From: an uncultured Clostridia bacterium | GTDB lineage: Bacteria; Bacillota; Clostridia; TANB77; CAG-508 | DNA length: 64,000 nucleotides | Reading direction: 5' to 3' | Assembly (NCBI GenBank): GCA_947626815.1 | Contig: CANQTN010000002.1 | Coordinates: 1 to 64,000 of the forward strand | Shown: positions 39,436 through 49,190 of the stretch, piece after piece | How the letters are laid out: each line of letters starts with the position of its first letter | Numbering within the stretch: the first letter of the stretch is position 1 | The notes under the pieces: model-generated | Told to the model about the DNA's origin: nothing | Databases searched by the model: none | The model's input: the letters and a program-made list of their open reading frames with translations, nothing else | Position numbers and translations under genes: made by a program

Positions 39436-39517
39436 AATAAAGACATGAGAGAATATAAAATTTAATCATGTCTTATTAAATACACAAAAAGAGAAGATTT
39501 AAAATAGGAGAAAATAG

Positions 39518-41783
39518 ATGATAGCAGAAGTAATAATAAATAGAACAGCTAAGAAATTAAATAGAACTTTTGATTATCATGTCCCTAAAGTATTAGAGGG
39601 ACTTATTTTTATTGGAAGCAAAGTTTTAATTCCTTTTGGAAGAGGAAAAGAATTAGAAGAAGGCTTTGTTGTAGGTTTAAAAGAAAAAACAAATTATGAA
39701 AATGAAATTAAAGATATTGCAAAATTAGAAGAACAGTTAAAAGATGAACAAATAGAACTTGCAAAATGGATGTCTAAAAAATATTTTTCAAATATTTCTG
39801 AATGTATAAAATTAATGTTAACGCCAGGAACTAGAACAGCAACAAAAATGAATAGAGTACAAGATAAAAAGATAAATTGTGTGTATTTAGCAAAAACAAT
39901 TGAAGAAATAGAATTTGAAATTGAAACAGAAAAAATTAAATCAGAGAAACATAAAAAAGTAATAAATTTTGTAAAAGATAATGAAGGAGTTTCAATACCA
40001 GAAATAGAAATGTTTACAGGTTGTTCAAGGGCAATTGTAAATACTATGGTAAAAAATAAATATTTAGAGATAGTAGAAGAAAAGATAGATAGAAATCCAT
40101 TAAATCTTAAAAATATAGATATTATAAAGCAAAAAGAGCATACAGAAAAATTAAAGCTTACAGAAGAACAAGAAGAAGCTTACAATCAAGTTGAAAGATA
40201 TATAGGAATGAATGAGTATAGATCTTTTTTATTACATGGTGTAACAGGTTCTGGAAAGACAGAAGTGTATTTGCAATTGATTCAAAAAGTATTGGAACAA
40301 GAAAAAACAGCAATAATGTTAGTACCAGAAATATCTTTAACACCACAAATGTTAGATAGATTTATTGCAAGGTTTGGAAAAGATCCAATAGCAATATTAC
40401 ATAGTAAATTATCAATAGGTGAAAGACATGATGAGTGGGAAAAAATAAGAAATGGAAAGGCAAAAATAATTATAGGAGCTAGATCGGCAATATTTGCACC
40501 AGCAGATAATATAGGAATTATTATAATAGATGAAGAGCATGATAGTTCATATAAATCAGAAGCAAACCCTAGGTATGAAACAAAAGAAGTAGCAACATAT
40601 ATAGCAAAACAATATAAGTGTCCATTACTTCTTGGAAGTGCAACACCAGATATAAGAACATATTATAATGCAATAAATAATGAAACAGATATCGAATATT
40701 TAAGTTTAACTAAAAGAGCTAATAGCGCAAGTTTACCAAAAATAAAATTAGTAGATTTAAAAGAAGAATTAATTCAGGGAAATCATTCAATGTTGAGTAT
40801 AGATCTGTATAATGCAATAGAAGATAATTTAAAACAGAAAAAGCAAACAATTTTGTTTTTAAATCGAAGAGGTTATTCAACATTTATAATGTGCAGAAAT
40901 TGTGGTTATACGGTAAAATGCAAAAATTGTAATATTAGTATGACATATCATAGTTATGAAAATAAATTAAAATGTCATTATTGTGGTTATGAAGAAGAAT
41001 TAGTAAGAATTTGTCCAAAATGTAATAGTGATAAAATAAGATATTTTGGAACAGGAACACAAAGATTAGAGCAAGAAATACATAAACAATTTCCAGAGGC
41101 ACAAACAATTAGAATGGATGTAGACACAGTAACGAAAAAGAATTCTCATGAAACAATTTTGGGAAAATTTAAAAATGAAAATATAGATATTTTAATAGGA
41201 ACTCAAATGGTAGTAAAAGGGCATCATTTTCCAAATGTTACATTAGTAGGAGTTATTGCGGCAGATAGTTCATTAAATATAGATGATTATAGAGCAAATG
41301 AAAGAACATTTCAGATATTAACACAAGTGGCACGGGCGAGCAGGTAGAGAAAATTTACCAGGAAATGTTATTATACAAAGTTATAATCCGGAAAATTTTA
41401 GTATTCAATGTGCAAAAGAACAAAATTATGAAAAATTTTATGAAACTGAAATAGCATTAAGAAAACAATTGAAATATCCGCCATTTTGCGATATAATATT
41501 AATAAATTTTAATAGTTTGTCAGAAAATGAGATTAAAAGCATAAGTCAATGGTTTTATGATTGCTTAGAAGAAGAACTAAATGCAGAAGAGTATAAAATT
41601 TATAAACCTATGCCTTCACCAATAGATAAAATAAAAAATAGAATTCGATATAGGATTATTATAAAAGGTGATATGACTATAAAAACAAATGAAATTTTAA
41701 ATAAAATATTAAAAAATTTATATGAAAAAAATTTGAAAACAACTAGAATAACAATAGATGTAAATCCAAATAATATGGTATAG
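39518..41783 (+). CDS. priA: Primosomal protein N' (replication restart helicase), +1 shift at CGG
   Basis: DEXH helicase that restarts stalled forks, 754 aa after correction. N-terminal 3'-end-binding domain, Walker A HGVTGSGKTEVY, DEEHDSSYK, zinc-binding pairs (CRNCGY, CKNCN, CHYCGY, CPKCN), then motif V GTQMVVKGHHFPNVTLVGV. The zero frame stops right after TQVARASR; skipping the C at 41333 gives TQVAGRAGREN, helicase motif VI, followed by the normal C-terminal domain to 41783. The glycine at the shift (residue 606) is part of the conserved motif. coaBC, usual between gmk and priA, is absent. Confidence 0.92.
41333..41336 (+). other. C-GGG +1 frameshift site (priA, Gly606)
   Basis: Zero frame GCA-CGG-GCG-AGC-AGG-TAG. 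Skipping C gives GCA-GGG-CGA-GCA-GGT-AGA, i.e. A-G-R-A-G-R of helicase motif VI. The only GGG site. Confidence 0.88.
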
Positions 41784-41808
41784 ATGGAATTATTTTAAAA
41801 TTTAATTC

Positions 41809-41854
41809 TTTTCAACCAGATTTGTGCTTTAGAAAGGAATGGTAGTAAAAATGG
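41809..41854 (+). repeat. Conserved leader segment, copy B (before def)
   Basis: TTCAACCAGATTTGTGCTTT then AGAAAGGAATGG, matching copy A at 18171-18216 at nearly every position, including the ribosome site and the bases up to the start codon. The sequences upstream and downstream differ, so this is a short shared unit of about 40 bp. Confidence 0.7.
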
Positions 41855-42327
41855 CAATTCGTAATTTAAGATTAGAAGGAGACGAAATTCTAAAAAAGAA
41901 ATCTAGAGAAATAGAAAATGTGGATGAAAAATTGCAAATATTAATAGATGATATGATTGAAACTATGCATAGATATAATGGTGTTGGTTTAGCCGCAGTC
42001 CAAGTAGGAATTTTAAAAAGAGTAATTGTAATTGATTTATATGATAACAAAGGACCAATTGCTATGATAAACCCAGTTGTTTTAAAGACTAAAGGTGAAC
42101 ATGAAATGGATGAAGGATGCCTAAGTTTTCCAAATCAATTTGCAAAAGTAATTAGACCAGAAGAGATAGTAGCAGAATATACAGATAGAAAGGGAAAAAG
42201 AAAAAAAATTACAGCAAAAGAGTTATTAGCGCAAGCGATAGTTCATGAAGTTGATCATTTAAATGGAGAAGTTTTTATAGATAAAATTATTCCTGGTACT
42301 TTAGAATATATTGAACCAGAAAAATAA
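41851..42327 (+). CDS. def: Peptide deformylase
   Basis: Removes formyl from new proteins, 158 aa. Motifs: GVGLAAVQVG (usually GxGLAAPQVG; Val replaces Pro), EGCLSFP with the metal Cys, and HEVDHLNG with metal His pair and catalytic Glu. I chose ATG 41851; ATG 41839 lies inside the ribosome-site segment. Next to fmt, the usual pair. Its leader is the repeated element shared with mrnC. Confidence 0.93.
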   Translation: MAIRNLRLEGDEILKKKSREIENVDEKLQILIDDMIETMHRYNGVGLAAVQVGILKRVIVIDLYDNKGPIAMINPVVLKTKGEHEMDEGCLSFPNQFAKVIRPEEIVAEYTDRKGKRKKITAKELLAQAIVHEVDHLNGEVFIDKIIPGTLEYIEPEK

Positions 42328-42345
42328 AAGAAAAAGGGAGAAAAA

Positions 42346-43308
42346 ATGTTAAATATTATTTTTATGGGAACACCAGATTTTGCAAAAGAAAGTTTAGAAG
42401 CTATTTATAATGAAAAATATAATATCTGTGGAGTTGTAACAAATCCTGATAAACCTAAGGGAAGGGGAATGAAACTGATTCCATCAGAAGTTAAAAAATT
42501 TGCAGAAGAAAAAAGTTTAAAAATATATCAACCTGCAAAAATAAAAAATAATGAAGAATTTATACAAGAAATTAAAGAATTAAATCCAGATGTTATTTGT
42601 GTTGTAGCATATGGAAAAATTTTACCACAGGAAATACTAGATATTCCTAAATATGGATGTATTAATGTACATGGTTCATTATTACCAAAGTATAGAGGAG
42701 CAGCACCAATACAATGGGCTATTATAAATGGTGATGAAATAACAGGAATAACTACTATGCTAATGGATGCTGGAATGGATACAGGGGATATAATTTTAAG
42801 TGAAAAAGTAGAAATAGGAAAAGATGAAACAACAGGAGAACTTTGGGCAAGATTAGCTAAGTTAGGTGGAAAACTTTTAGTAGAAACTTTAAATCAAATC
42901 CAAAATCAAACAGTTACTTATAAAAAACAAAGTGATGATTTTACAATAGCTCCAATGCTTTCTAAGGAAATGGCAAAAATAGATTGGAATACAAAATCAG
43001 CTATTGAAATTAAAAACTTAGTTAGAGGATTAAATCCAATTATGGGAGCTTATACTTATTTGAAAGAAAAGAAAATAAAATTTTGGAAAGTAGAAGTTGC
43101 AAATGAAGATGAAATAATAGTAGAAAATTTAAGTTTTATAAAAAATGGTACAGTTTTGATTTCTGATTTAAAGGATGGAATATTTGTTAAAACTAAAAAT
43201 GGAATTTTAAAGATTTTAGAAATTCAAGGGGAAAATGCTAAAAGAATGTCAATTCAGGAATATTTAAGGGGAAATCCAATTAATGAATTTGATGTATTTG
43301 GAATGTAA
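42346..43308 (+). CDS. fmt: Methionyl-tRNA formyltransferase
   Basis: Formylates initiator Met-tRNA using 10-formyl-THF, 320 aa. IIFMGTPDFA start, NPDKPKGRGMKL, catalytic region INVHGSLLPKYRGAAPIQWA, DAGMDTGDI, and a C-terminal beta-barrel domain. 18 bp after def. Formate-THF ligase at 47147 supplies the substrate pathway. Followed by a perfect hairpin. Confidence 0.95.
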   Translation: MLNIIFMGTPDFAKESLEAIYNEKYNICGVVTNPDKPKGRGMKLIPSEVKKFAEEKSLKIYQPAKIKNNEEFIQEIKELNPDVICVVAYGKILPQEILDIPKYGCINVHGSLLPKYRGAAPIQWAIINGDEITGITTMLMDAGMDTGDIILSEKVEIGKDETTGELWARLAKLGGKLLVETLNQIQNQTVTYKKQSDDFTIAPMLSKEMAKIDWNTKSAIEIKNLVRGLNPIMGAYTYLKEKKIKFWKVEVANEDEIIVENLSFIKNGTVLISDLKDGIFVKTKNGILKILEIQGENAKRMSIQEYLRGNPINEFDVFGM

Positions 43309-43328
43309 GTATCAATATGATTTATATT

Positions 43329-43374
43329 AAGTATAATTTAGGACAGGTGATTTTTTTGCCTGTCCTAAATTATA
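43329..43374. terminator. Long perfect hairpin after fmt
   Basis: TATAATTTAGGACAGG / CCTGTCCTAAATTATA, 16-bp perfect stem with loop TGATTTTTTTG. The following bases are CCTAAAAA rather than a T-run, so termination is likely but not certain. Confidence 0.7.
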
Positions 43375-43467
43375 CCTAAAAAACTAAATAAATTTAATGA
43401 AAATAGTTGTAAAAACTGTAAAAAATTGATATACTTAATTACGATAAATGATAAGGAGGTTTTTATT

Positions 43468-43902
43468 ATGAATGAAGAAAATCAAGAAAAAAATGAAGGC
43501 GAAGTAATAGAAATAGAAGGAGAAATAAAAACAGAAAATGAAGGAATACAAATATCTAATGATGTTGTTGCAGTAATTGCAGGAGTGGCAGTATCAGAAG
43601 TATCAGGGGTATCTGGAATGTCAGGAGGATTTGCAGGTGGAATATCAGAAGTATTAAGTGGAAAGAAAAATTTAGCAAAAGGTATAAAAGTAGATATTAC
43701 AGATAGTAAAGCAAAAATAGATGTTAATATTATTGTCGAATATGGTTCAAGAATACCAGATGTAGCTTTTGAAATTCAAAATAGAGTAAAAAAAGCGGTA
43801 GAAAGTATGACAGGATTAAGTGTAGAAGAAGTTAATGTACATGTACAAGGAGTTAATACAGATACAGCTAAAAAAGAAGAAGTAGGAAACAATGAGGAAT
43901 AA
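43468..43902 (+). CDS. Asp23/Gls24 family envelope stress protein
   Basis: A protein of 144 aa from ATG 43468 behind AAGGAGG (in-frame extension to 43426 has no site). Core: ISNDVVAVIAGVAVSEVSGV, VDITDSKAKIDVNIIVEYG, VNVHVQGVN, as in Asp23/Gls24 proteins, which gather at the membrane through AmaP. The N-terminus is acidic. Starts the gls24-amaP-DUF2273-nusB operon. Confidence 0.9.
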   Translation: MNEENQEKNEGEVIEIEGEIKTENEGIQISNDVVAVIAGVAVSEVSGVSGMSGGFAGGISEVLSGKKNLAKGIKVDITDSKAKIDVNIIVEYGSRIPDVAFEIQNRVKKAVESMTGLSVEEVNVHVQGVNTDTAKKEEVGNNEE

Positions 43903-43968
43903 ATTTAATATAATAGATTTTTCATGCTATAAAATGTAAATGAAATAAAAAAAGTAGGAGGAAATGAA

Positions 43969-44523
43969 ATGAAGATCTTAGAAAAAATTACATTAATTAT
44001 TTATTCAAATATTTTACTAATATTGTCTATTATTTTGTGTTTGTTAATATTTGGATGGTTAGACATAAATTTGGTAGGAGATTTTGTAGTAAAAGCTATA
44101 ATGGGTGAAACAACAGGAAAAATAATATTAGGAATGAGCATTTTATTTATTTTGTTATCAATTAAATGTATATTTTTTGATAGTTCATCAAAAGAAACAA
44201 TTGGAGAAAGAGAAGGAATACTATTAGAAAATGAAAGTGGAAAACTTATGATTTCAAAAGAAACTATTGAAAATTTAGTAAATTCAGTTGCTTTAAATTT
44301 TCAAAGTGCAGAAGATGTGACAACAAGAATTGAATTAGATAAAGATAATAATGTAAAAGTTTTTGTTAACTTAATTGTAAATGAAGAAGCAATAATAAAA
44401 GACTTATCAGCAAATCTTCAAGCAAGAATAAAAGAAAAAGTAAAAGCTGCAACAGATTTAGAAGTAAAAGAGGTTAATATTACAGTGAAAAAGGTTGCCC
44501 CAAAAAGACCAGAGGAAGTATAG
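43969..44523 (+). CDS. amaP: AmaP-like membrane anchor of Asp23/Gls24 proteins
   Basis: A protein of 184 aa with two N-terminal membrane helices (about residues 7-30, 52-70) and a cytoplasmic Gls24-like domain (ESGKLMISKETIENLVNSVA; VKEVNITVKKV). This is the usual build of AmaP, which tethers Asp23 to the membrane. Between gls24 and DUF2273 as in other Firmicutes. Confidence 0.87.
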   Translation: MKILEKITLIIYSNILLILSIILCLLIFGWLDINLVGDFVVKAIMGETTGKIILGMSILFILLSIKCIFFDSSSKETIGEREGILLENESGKLMISKETIENLVNSVALNFQSAEDVTTRIELDKDNNVKVFVNLIVNEEAIIKDLSANLQARIKEKVKAATDLEVKEVNITVKKVAPKRPEEV

Positions 44524-44557
44524 ATTTAATTTAAAAATGAAAGGAATGTGATTATAA

Positions 44558-44758
44558 ATGAATTTTAAAGATTTTTGGAATAATTACAAAGGGGCAATTA
44601 TAGGGGTAATAGTTGCAATATTAATTTTGATTACTAAATTGCATGATTTAATATTGGCAGTTGTTATTATAATTTTAGGAGCGTTTATAGGAAATTATGT
44701 ACAACAAAATAAAGAAGATGTAAAAACAAAGTTAAAAACATTTATAGATAAAATGTAA
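44558..44758 (+). CDS. DUF2273 small membrane protein
   Basis: A protein of 66 aa with two close membrane helices (GAIIGVIVAILILIT, LILAVVIIILGAFIGNYV), typical of DUF2273, always near amaP/gls24. Function unknown; probably part of the same membrane complex. Start ATG 44558 behind AAAGGAATG; it ends 24 bp before nusB. Confidence 0.85.
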   Translation: MNFKDFWNNYKGAIIGVIVAILILITKLHDLILAVVIIILGAFIGNYVQQNKEDVKTKLKTFIDKM

Positions 44759-44781
44759 TTTATATTTAAAAGGGGAAAGAA

Positions 44782-45184
44782 ATGAATAGAACAGCTATAC
44801 GAGAAAAAACATTTAAATTAATTTATAGTTTAGAAATACAAAAACAAGAAGACTTAACAGAAGCTATACGGATTATATTTAGAAAGTAATAACATAACTG
44901 ACCAAAATGCAAAAGAATATATTGAAGATGCCATTTTAGGTATTGAAAAGAATAAAGAAGAAATAATTGAGCAAATAGAAAAAAATCTAAAATCAGACTG
45001 GAAATTAGATAGAATTTCTAAAATAAATCTTGCTATTTTAAAATTAGCTATTTATGAGATTAAATATAAAAATATACCATTTAAAGTAGTTATAAATGAA
45101 GCAGTAGAATTAGCCAAAAAATATGGTGAAGAAACTTCTAAAAATTTTATAAATGGAATTTTAGCAAGTGTAGTAAAAGAGTAG
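44782..45184 (+). CDS. nusB: Transcription antitermination protein NusB, +1 shift at CGG
   Basis: A 133 aa helical protein that binds boxA RNA with NusE for rRNA antitermination. [19 protein letters not shown] is the NusB start. The zero frame stops soon after EAIRIIFRK; skipping the C at 44869 gives [20 protein letters not shown], followed by the conserved [18 protein letters not shown] and [21 protein letters not shown]. The second half has no start of its own. ATG 44782 behind AAAGGGG; 10 bp before xseA. Confidence 0.9.
44869..44872 (+). other. C-GGA +1 frameshift site (nusB, Gly30)
   Basis: Zero frame ATA-CGG-ATT-ATA, stop six codons after CGG. Skipping C gives ATA-GGA-TTA-TAT. Earliest site in any gene, so the truncated product would have only 35 residues. 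Confidence 0.85.
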
Positions 45185-45194
45185 GAGTATAAGT

Positions 45195-46389
45195 ATGAAA
45201 TATGCAGATATGGCAATAACAGTATCTGATTTAAACCAATATATAAAAAATAAAATTGCAGATGATGAATATTTAAATAATATACTTGTAAAAGGAGAAA
45301 TATCAAATTTTAAAAATCATTATACAGGGCACATGTATTTTACATTGAAAGACGAAAAATCTTTAATAAAATGTATTATGTTTAAATCATATGCAGAAAA
45401 ATTAAACTTCATGCCAAAAGATGGGATGAAGGTATTTATTTTTGGAGGAGTATCGGTTTTTGAAAGAGATGGGGTTTATCAAATTTATGTTAAAGCTATG
45501 GAAGAAGATGGATTGGGAGATTTATATACAAAATATCAAGATTTGAAAAACAAATTAGAACAGCAAGGATTATTTGATGAAGAACATAAAATATCAATTC
45601 CAATTATGCCTAGGATAGTAGGCGTATTAACTTCTCAAACAGGATCTGTCATAAAAGATATTATAAATGTTTCAACAAGAAGAAATCCGAATGTAGTAAT
45701 TAGATTATTTCCTGTTCCTGTACAGGGGGAAGGTGCAGCAGAGAAAATAGTTGAAGGAATTGAATATATGAATAAAAATAAATTGGCAGATATATTAATT
45801 CTTGCAAGAGGAGGAGGATCTTTAGAAGATTTATGGCCATTTAATGAGGAAATTTTAGCACATAGTATATATAATTCTGAAATTCCTATAATATCAGCAG
45901 TACGGACATGAAACAGATTTTACAATAGCAGATTTTGTAGCAGATTTAAGAGCTCCAACTCCATCAGCTGCTGCAGAGCTTGCTGTTCCTAATATTTATG
46001 ATGTAAAACAGAGAATTAATACATATCAAAATAGATTAAGAATATCATTAATGAAAAAAATTGAAATTATGAAACTAAGATATGAAAAAGTAATGACAAG
46101 TTCTGTATTCAAAGAGCCAACAAGAAGAATACAGGAAAATTATGTGTTAGTTGATAATAAAATAAAATATTTGGAAAACTTAATAAAATTAAGATATGAG
46201 AAAAATAATACTAAATATGGTCAATTGATAGCAAAATTGGATGCATATAGTCCGCTAAAAACATTAGCTAGAGGATACACAATAACACAAAAAGATGGAA
46301 AAATAATAAAGAGCCAAAAGGAACTAAGCAAAGGAGACATTGTAGAAATTAAGTTTGATGATGGAAAAAAAGATGCAATTATACAATGA
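45195..46389 (+). CDS. xseA: Exodeoxyribonuclease VII large subunit, +1 shift at CGG
   Basis: Single-strand DNA exonuclease, 397 aa corrected. N-terminal OB fold ([20 protein letters not shown]), then the catalytic domain with [20 protein letters not shown] and [18 protein letters not shown]. The zero frame ends ISAVRT; skipping the C at 45903 gives [20 protein letters not shown], the conserved core motif, and the helical C-terminus to 46389 ([15 protein letters not shown]). Adjacent to xseB as usual. Confidence 0.92.
45903..45906 (+). other. C-GGA +1 frameshift site (xseA, Gly237)
   Basis: Zero frame GTA-CGG-ACA-TGA. Skipping C gives GTA-GGA-CAT-GAA-ACA (V-G-H-E-T), an invariant XseA motif. 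Confidence 0.88.
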
Positions 46390-46404
46390 TAGGAGGAAAA
46401 ATGA

Positions 46405-46629
46405 ATGTCAAAAATTACTTTTGAAGAGCAAATAGAAAAACTGGAAGGAATTGTAGAGGAATTAGAAAATGGAAATTTGAGTTTAGAAGATTCTGTAACA
46501 AAATTTGAAGAAGGAATTAAAATTTCAAAAGAATGTAATAAAATTTTAGAAGAAGCAGAGAAAAAAATTACTATTTTAATAAATAGGGATGGTGAAATAA
46601 AAGAAGAAAATTTTAAAACAGAAGAATAA
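46405..46629 (+). CDS. xseB: Exodeoxyribonuclease VII small subunit
   Basis: A 74 aa protein: ITFEEQIEKLEGIVEELENG, LSLEDSVTKFEEGIKISKECNKIL, the standard XseB helices that coat XseA. AGGAGG site; 15 bp after xseA. No frameshift. Confidence 0.94.
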   Translation: MSKITFEEQIEKLEGIVEELENGNLSLEDSVTKFEEGIKISKECNKILEEAEKKITILINRDGEIKEENFKTEE

Positions 46630-46683
46630 TGTTATTAGTTCATCTGTAACGAATATATACATAAAAGGGGAGAAAACTAAGAA

Positions 46684-47127
46684 ATGAAAAATGATTTTAT
46701 AACTTTTGTACAAAGCAAATATATATATGTGCCATTTTTATTATGGTTTTGTATACAATTATTTAAACTAATATATGATTTATGGACGACGAAGAAGTTT
46801 AATTTTAAAAGAATTATGGGTGCTGGTGGTATGCCAAGCTCTCATTCAGCAGTAGTGGTTGGTCTGGCTACGTTAATTGGAAGATATGAAGGTGTTGGCT
46901 CACCAATATTTGCTCTTTCATTTATATTAGCTTTTGTTGTTATGTATGATGCATGTGGAATTAGGAGAGCAGCTGGAAAACAGGCTACATTATTAAATAA
47001 GTTAATTGAGACTCCAAATTTAACAGGTGTACAAGTTTCAGAAAAATTAGTAGAGGTATTGGGACATACACCAATAGAAGTATTTGTAGGAGCTTTAATA
47101 GGAGTAATAGCTGGATTAATTGCTTAA
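46684..47127 (+). CDS. Divergent PAP2 family membrane protein
   Basis: A protein of 147 aa of the YuiD-like divergent PAP2 (DUF212) family: GAGGMPSSHSAVVVGLATLIG is the phosphatase-like signature and YDACGIRRAAGKQA the conserved middle; helices at about 12-30, 55-75, 80-98 and 125-146. May act on lipid phosphates, though activity is unproven in the family. Behind AAAGGGGAG, 20 bp before fhs. Confidence 0.88.
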   Translation: MKNDFITFVQSKYIYVPFLLWFCIQLFKLIYDLWTTKKFNFKRIMGAGGMPSSHSAVVVGLATLIGRYEGVGSPIFALSFILAFVVMYDACGIRRAAGKQATLLNKLIETPNLTGVQVSEKLVEVLGHTPIEVFVGALIGVIAGLIA

Positions 47128-47146
47128 GAAGGAGGAAAGCGATAAT

Positions 47147-48808
47147 ATGACAGATATTGAAATAGCAAGAAATACGAAATTAGAAAAAGTTACAGATATA
47201 GCAAAAAAAATAGGAATTGATGAGGAAAATATAGAGCAGTACGGAAAATATAAAGCAAAAATTTCTGAAAAAGTATATGAAAATTTAAAAAATCACGAAA
47301 ATGGAAAATTAATTTTAGTAACTGCTATTAATCCAACACCTTTAGGTGAAGGAAAAACTACTATGTCAATTGCTATAGCAGATGGATTGAGGCAGATAGG
47401 AAAAAATTCAATACTTGCATTGAGAGAACCTTCTTTGGGACCAGTATTTGGAATTAAAGGTGGAGCAACAGGAGGAGGTAGAGCACAAATAGCACCAATG
47501 GAGGATATCAATTTGCATTTTACAGGTGATATTCATGCAATAACAGCAGCGAATAATTTATTAGCAAGTTTAATAGATAATCATATTTATTTTGGGAACA
47601 AATTAGAATTTGAAAAAGTAGTATGGAAAAGATGTATGGATTTAAATGATAGGCAATTAAGGCAGGTTAAGACTGGATTATCAGATGAAAAGAATATCAT
47701 TCCTAGAAATGATAAATTTGATATAACAGTAGCATCTGAAATAATGGCAATAGTATGTTTAGCAGAAAATATGAAAGACCTAAAAGAAAAATTGGGAAAT
47801 ATATTAATTGGATATAATAAAAAAGGAGAACCAATTTATGCAAAACAATTGAAAGCACAAGGGGCAATGGCAGTGTTATTAAGAGATGCCCTAAAAGCTA
47901 ATTTAGTGCAAACATTAGAACATACACCTGCAATTATTCATGGTGGACCATTTGCTAACATTGCACATGGATGTAATAGCATTATAGCAACAAAGTTAGC
48001 ATTAAAATTAGGAGATTATGTCATAACAGAAGCAGGATTTGGTGCTGATTTAGGAGCTGAAAAATTTTTAGATATAAAGTGTAGAAAAGCACAATTGAAA
48101 CCAGATGCAGTTGTATTAGTTGCAACAATTAAAGCAATTAAATATCATGGAGGAATAGAAAAAGAAAAAATTAAAGAGGAAAATATAGAAGGAATTGAAA
48201 AAGGAATAGATAATTTATATAAGCATATAGATAATTTAAAAAATAAATATGGTTTAAATGTAATAGTTGCATTAAATAAGTATACTCAAGATACAGAAAA
48301 GGAAATAGATTTTTTAAGAGAAAGATTAAAACAAAAAGGAGTTTTATTGAGCTTAGTAGAAGGATGGGAAAAGGGTGGAAAAGGAGCAGTAGATATTGCT
48401 GAAAAGTTAGTTGAATTAACTGAAAAAAAAGAAAATTTCAAATATATATATGAATTAGAAGATAATATAGAAGAAAAAATAAAAAAGATAGCGACAAATA
48501 TATATGGTGCGAAAAGTGTAGAATATTCTGAAGAGGCTAAGAAAGAGATAGAAAGAATTGAAAAATTAGGATATAGTAATTTACCAATATGTATTGCAAA
48601 AACACAATATTCTTTATCAGACAATCCAAAAAATTTAGAATGTAAAAATGATTATAATATTACAATTAGAAATTTAGAATTAAAAACTGGTGCAGGATTT
48701 ATTGTAGCATTAGCAGGGAAAATTATGACGATGCCAGGACTTCCAAAGATACCAGCAGCAGAAAACATTGATATAGATGAAAATGGAGAAATAGTAGGAA
48801 TATTTTAG
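47147..48808 (+). CDS. fhs: Formate-tetrahydrofolate ligase
   Basis: ATP-dependent entry of formate into the folate one-carbon pool, 553 aa. LVTAINPTPLGEGKTTMSIA is the P-loop region, EPSLGPVFGIKGGATGGG the signature, HGGPFANIAHGCNS and TEAGFGADLGAEKF the active-site stretches, ending TMPGLPKIPAAENIDID. Typical of acetogens and other clostridia; it supplies purine synthesis and formyl-Met. I chose ATG 47147 behind AAGGAGG. Glycine-rich yet free of CGG sites. Confidence 0.96.
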   Translation: MTDIEIARNTKLEKVTDIAKKIGIDEENIEQYGKYKAKISEKVYENLKNHENGKLILVTAINPTPLGEGKTTMSIAIADGLRQIGKNSILALREPSLGPVFGIKGGATGGGRAQIAPMEDINLHFTGDIHAITAANNLLASLIDNHIYFGNKLEFEKVVWKRCMDLNDRQLRQVKTGLSDEKNIIPRNDKFDITVASEIMAIVCLAENMKDLKEKLGNILIGYNKKGEPIYAKQLKAQGAMAVLLRDALKANLVQTLEHTPAIIHGGPFANIAHGCNSIIATKLALKLGDYVITEAGFGADLGAEKFLDIKCRKAQLKPDAVVLVATIKAIKYHGGIEKEKIKEENIEGIEKGIDNLYKHIDNLKNKYGLNVIVALNKYTQDTEKEIDFLRERLKQKGVLLSLVEGWEKGGKGAVDIAEKLVELTEKKENFKYIYELEDNIEEKIKKIATNIYGAKSVEYSEEAKKEIERIEKLGYSNLPICIAKTQYSLSDNPKNLECKNDYNITIRNLELKTGAGFIVALAGKIMTMPGLPKIPAAENIDIDENGEIVGIF

Positions 48809-48912
48809 AGTATAAATATGCGGAGTTTAAATTTTCTTAAAAGTTTTACTTTTTAGAAAATGTTAATTCCGTTTTTTTATAAGAGGTTAGAAAAATAAGT
48901 TTTTCATTTAAT

Positions 48913-49089
48913 GTTACAGTTCACAAGTCAAGGATAATATATTATTTATTTGTAACTCCCAACTGCATACAGATTGTAGCTAAAATTTTATAATAGATTA
49001 TAAAATTTTATTAACAATCTGTACTTTGTTGGTCCCCCCGAATTGTTACTGCATAAATAATATATTATCCTTGACTTGTGAACTGTAAC
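48913..49089. repeat. MITE-like palindromic element, copy 3 (short arms)
   Basis: About 177 bp bounded by GTTACAGTTCACAAGTCAAG and its complement CTTGACTTGTGAACTGTAAC. The core matches copies 1 and 2, but the outer arms differ from them while still pairing perfectly with each other (GGATAAT / ATTATCC). Lies between fhs and uvrA. Downstream of fhs, 48830-48865 holds an imperfect A/T palindrome. Confidence 0.88.
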
Positions 49090-49190
49090 TATTTGATAAG
49101 GAAATAATTCCCAAACTCTTGTTTTTATAAAATAAATGTAGTATAATTAAAACGAATTGGAATGGATGAGTTTTAATAGGGGGAATAAAA

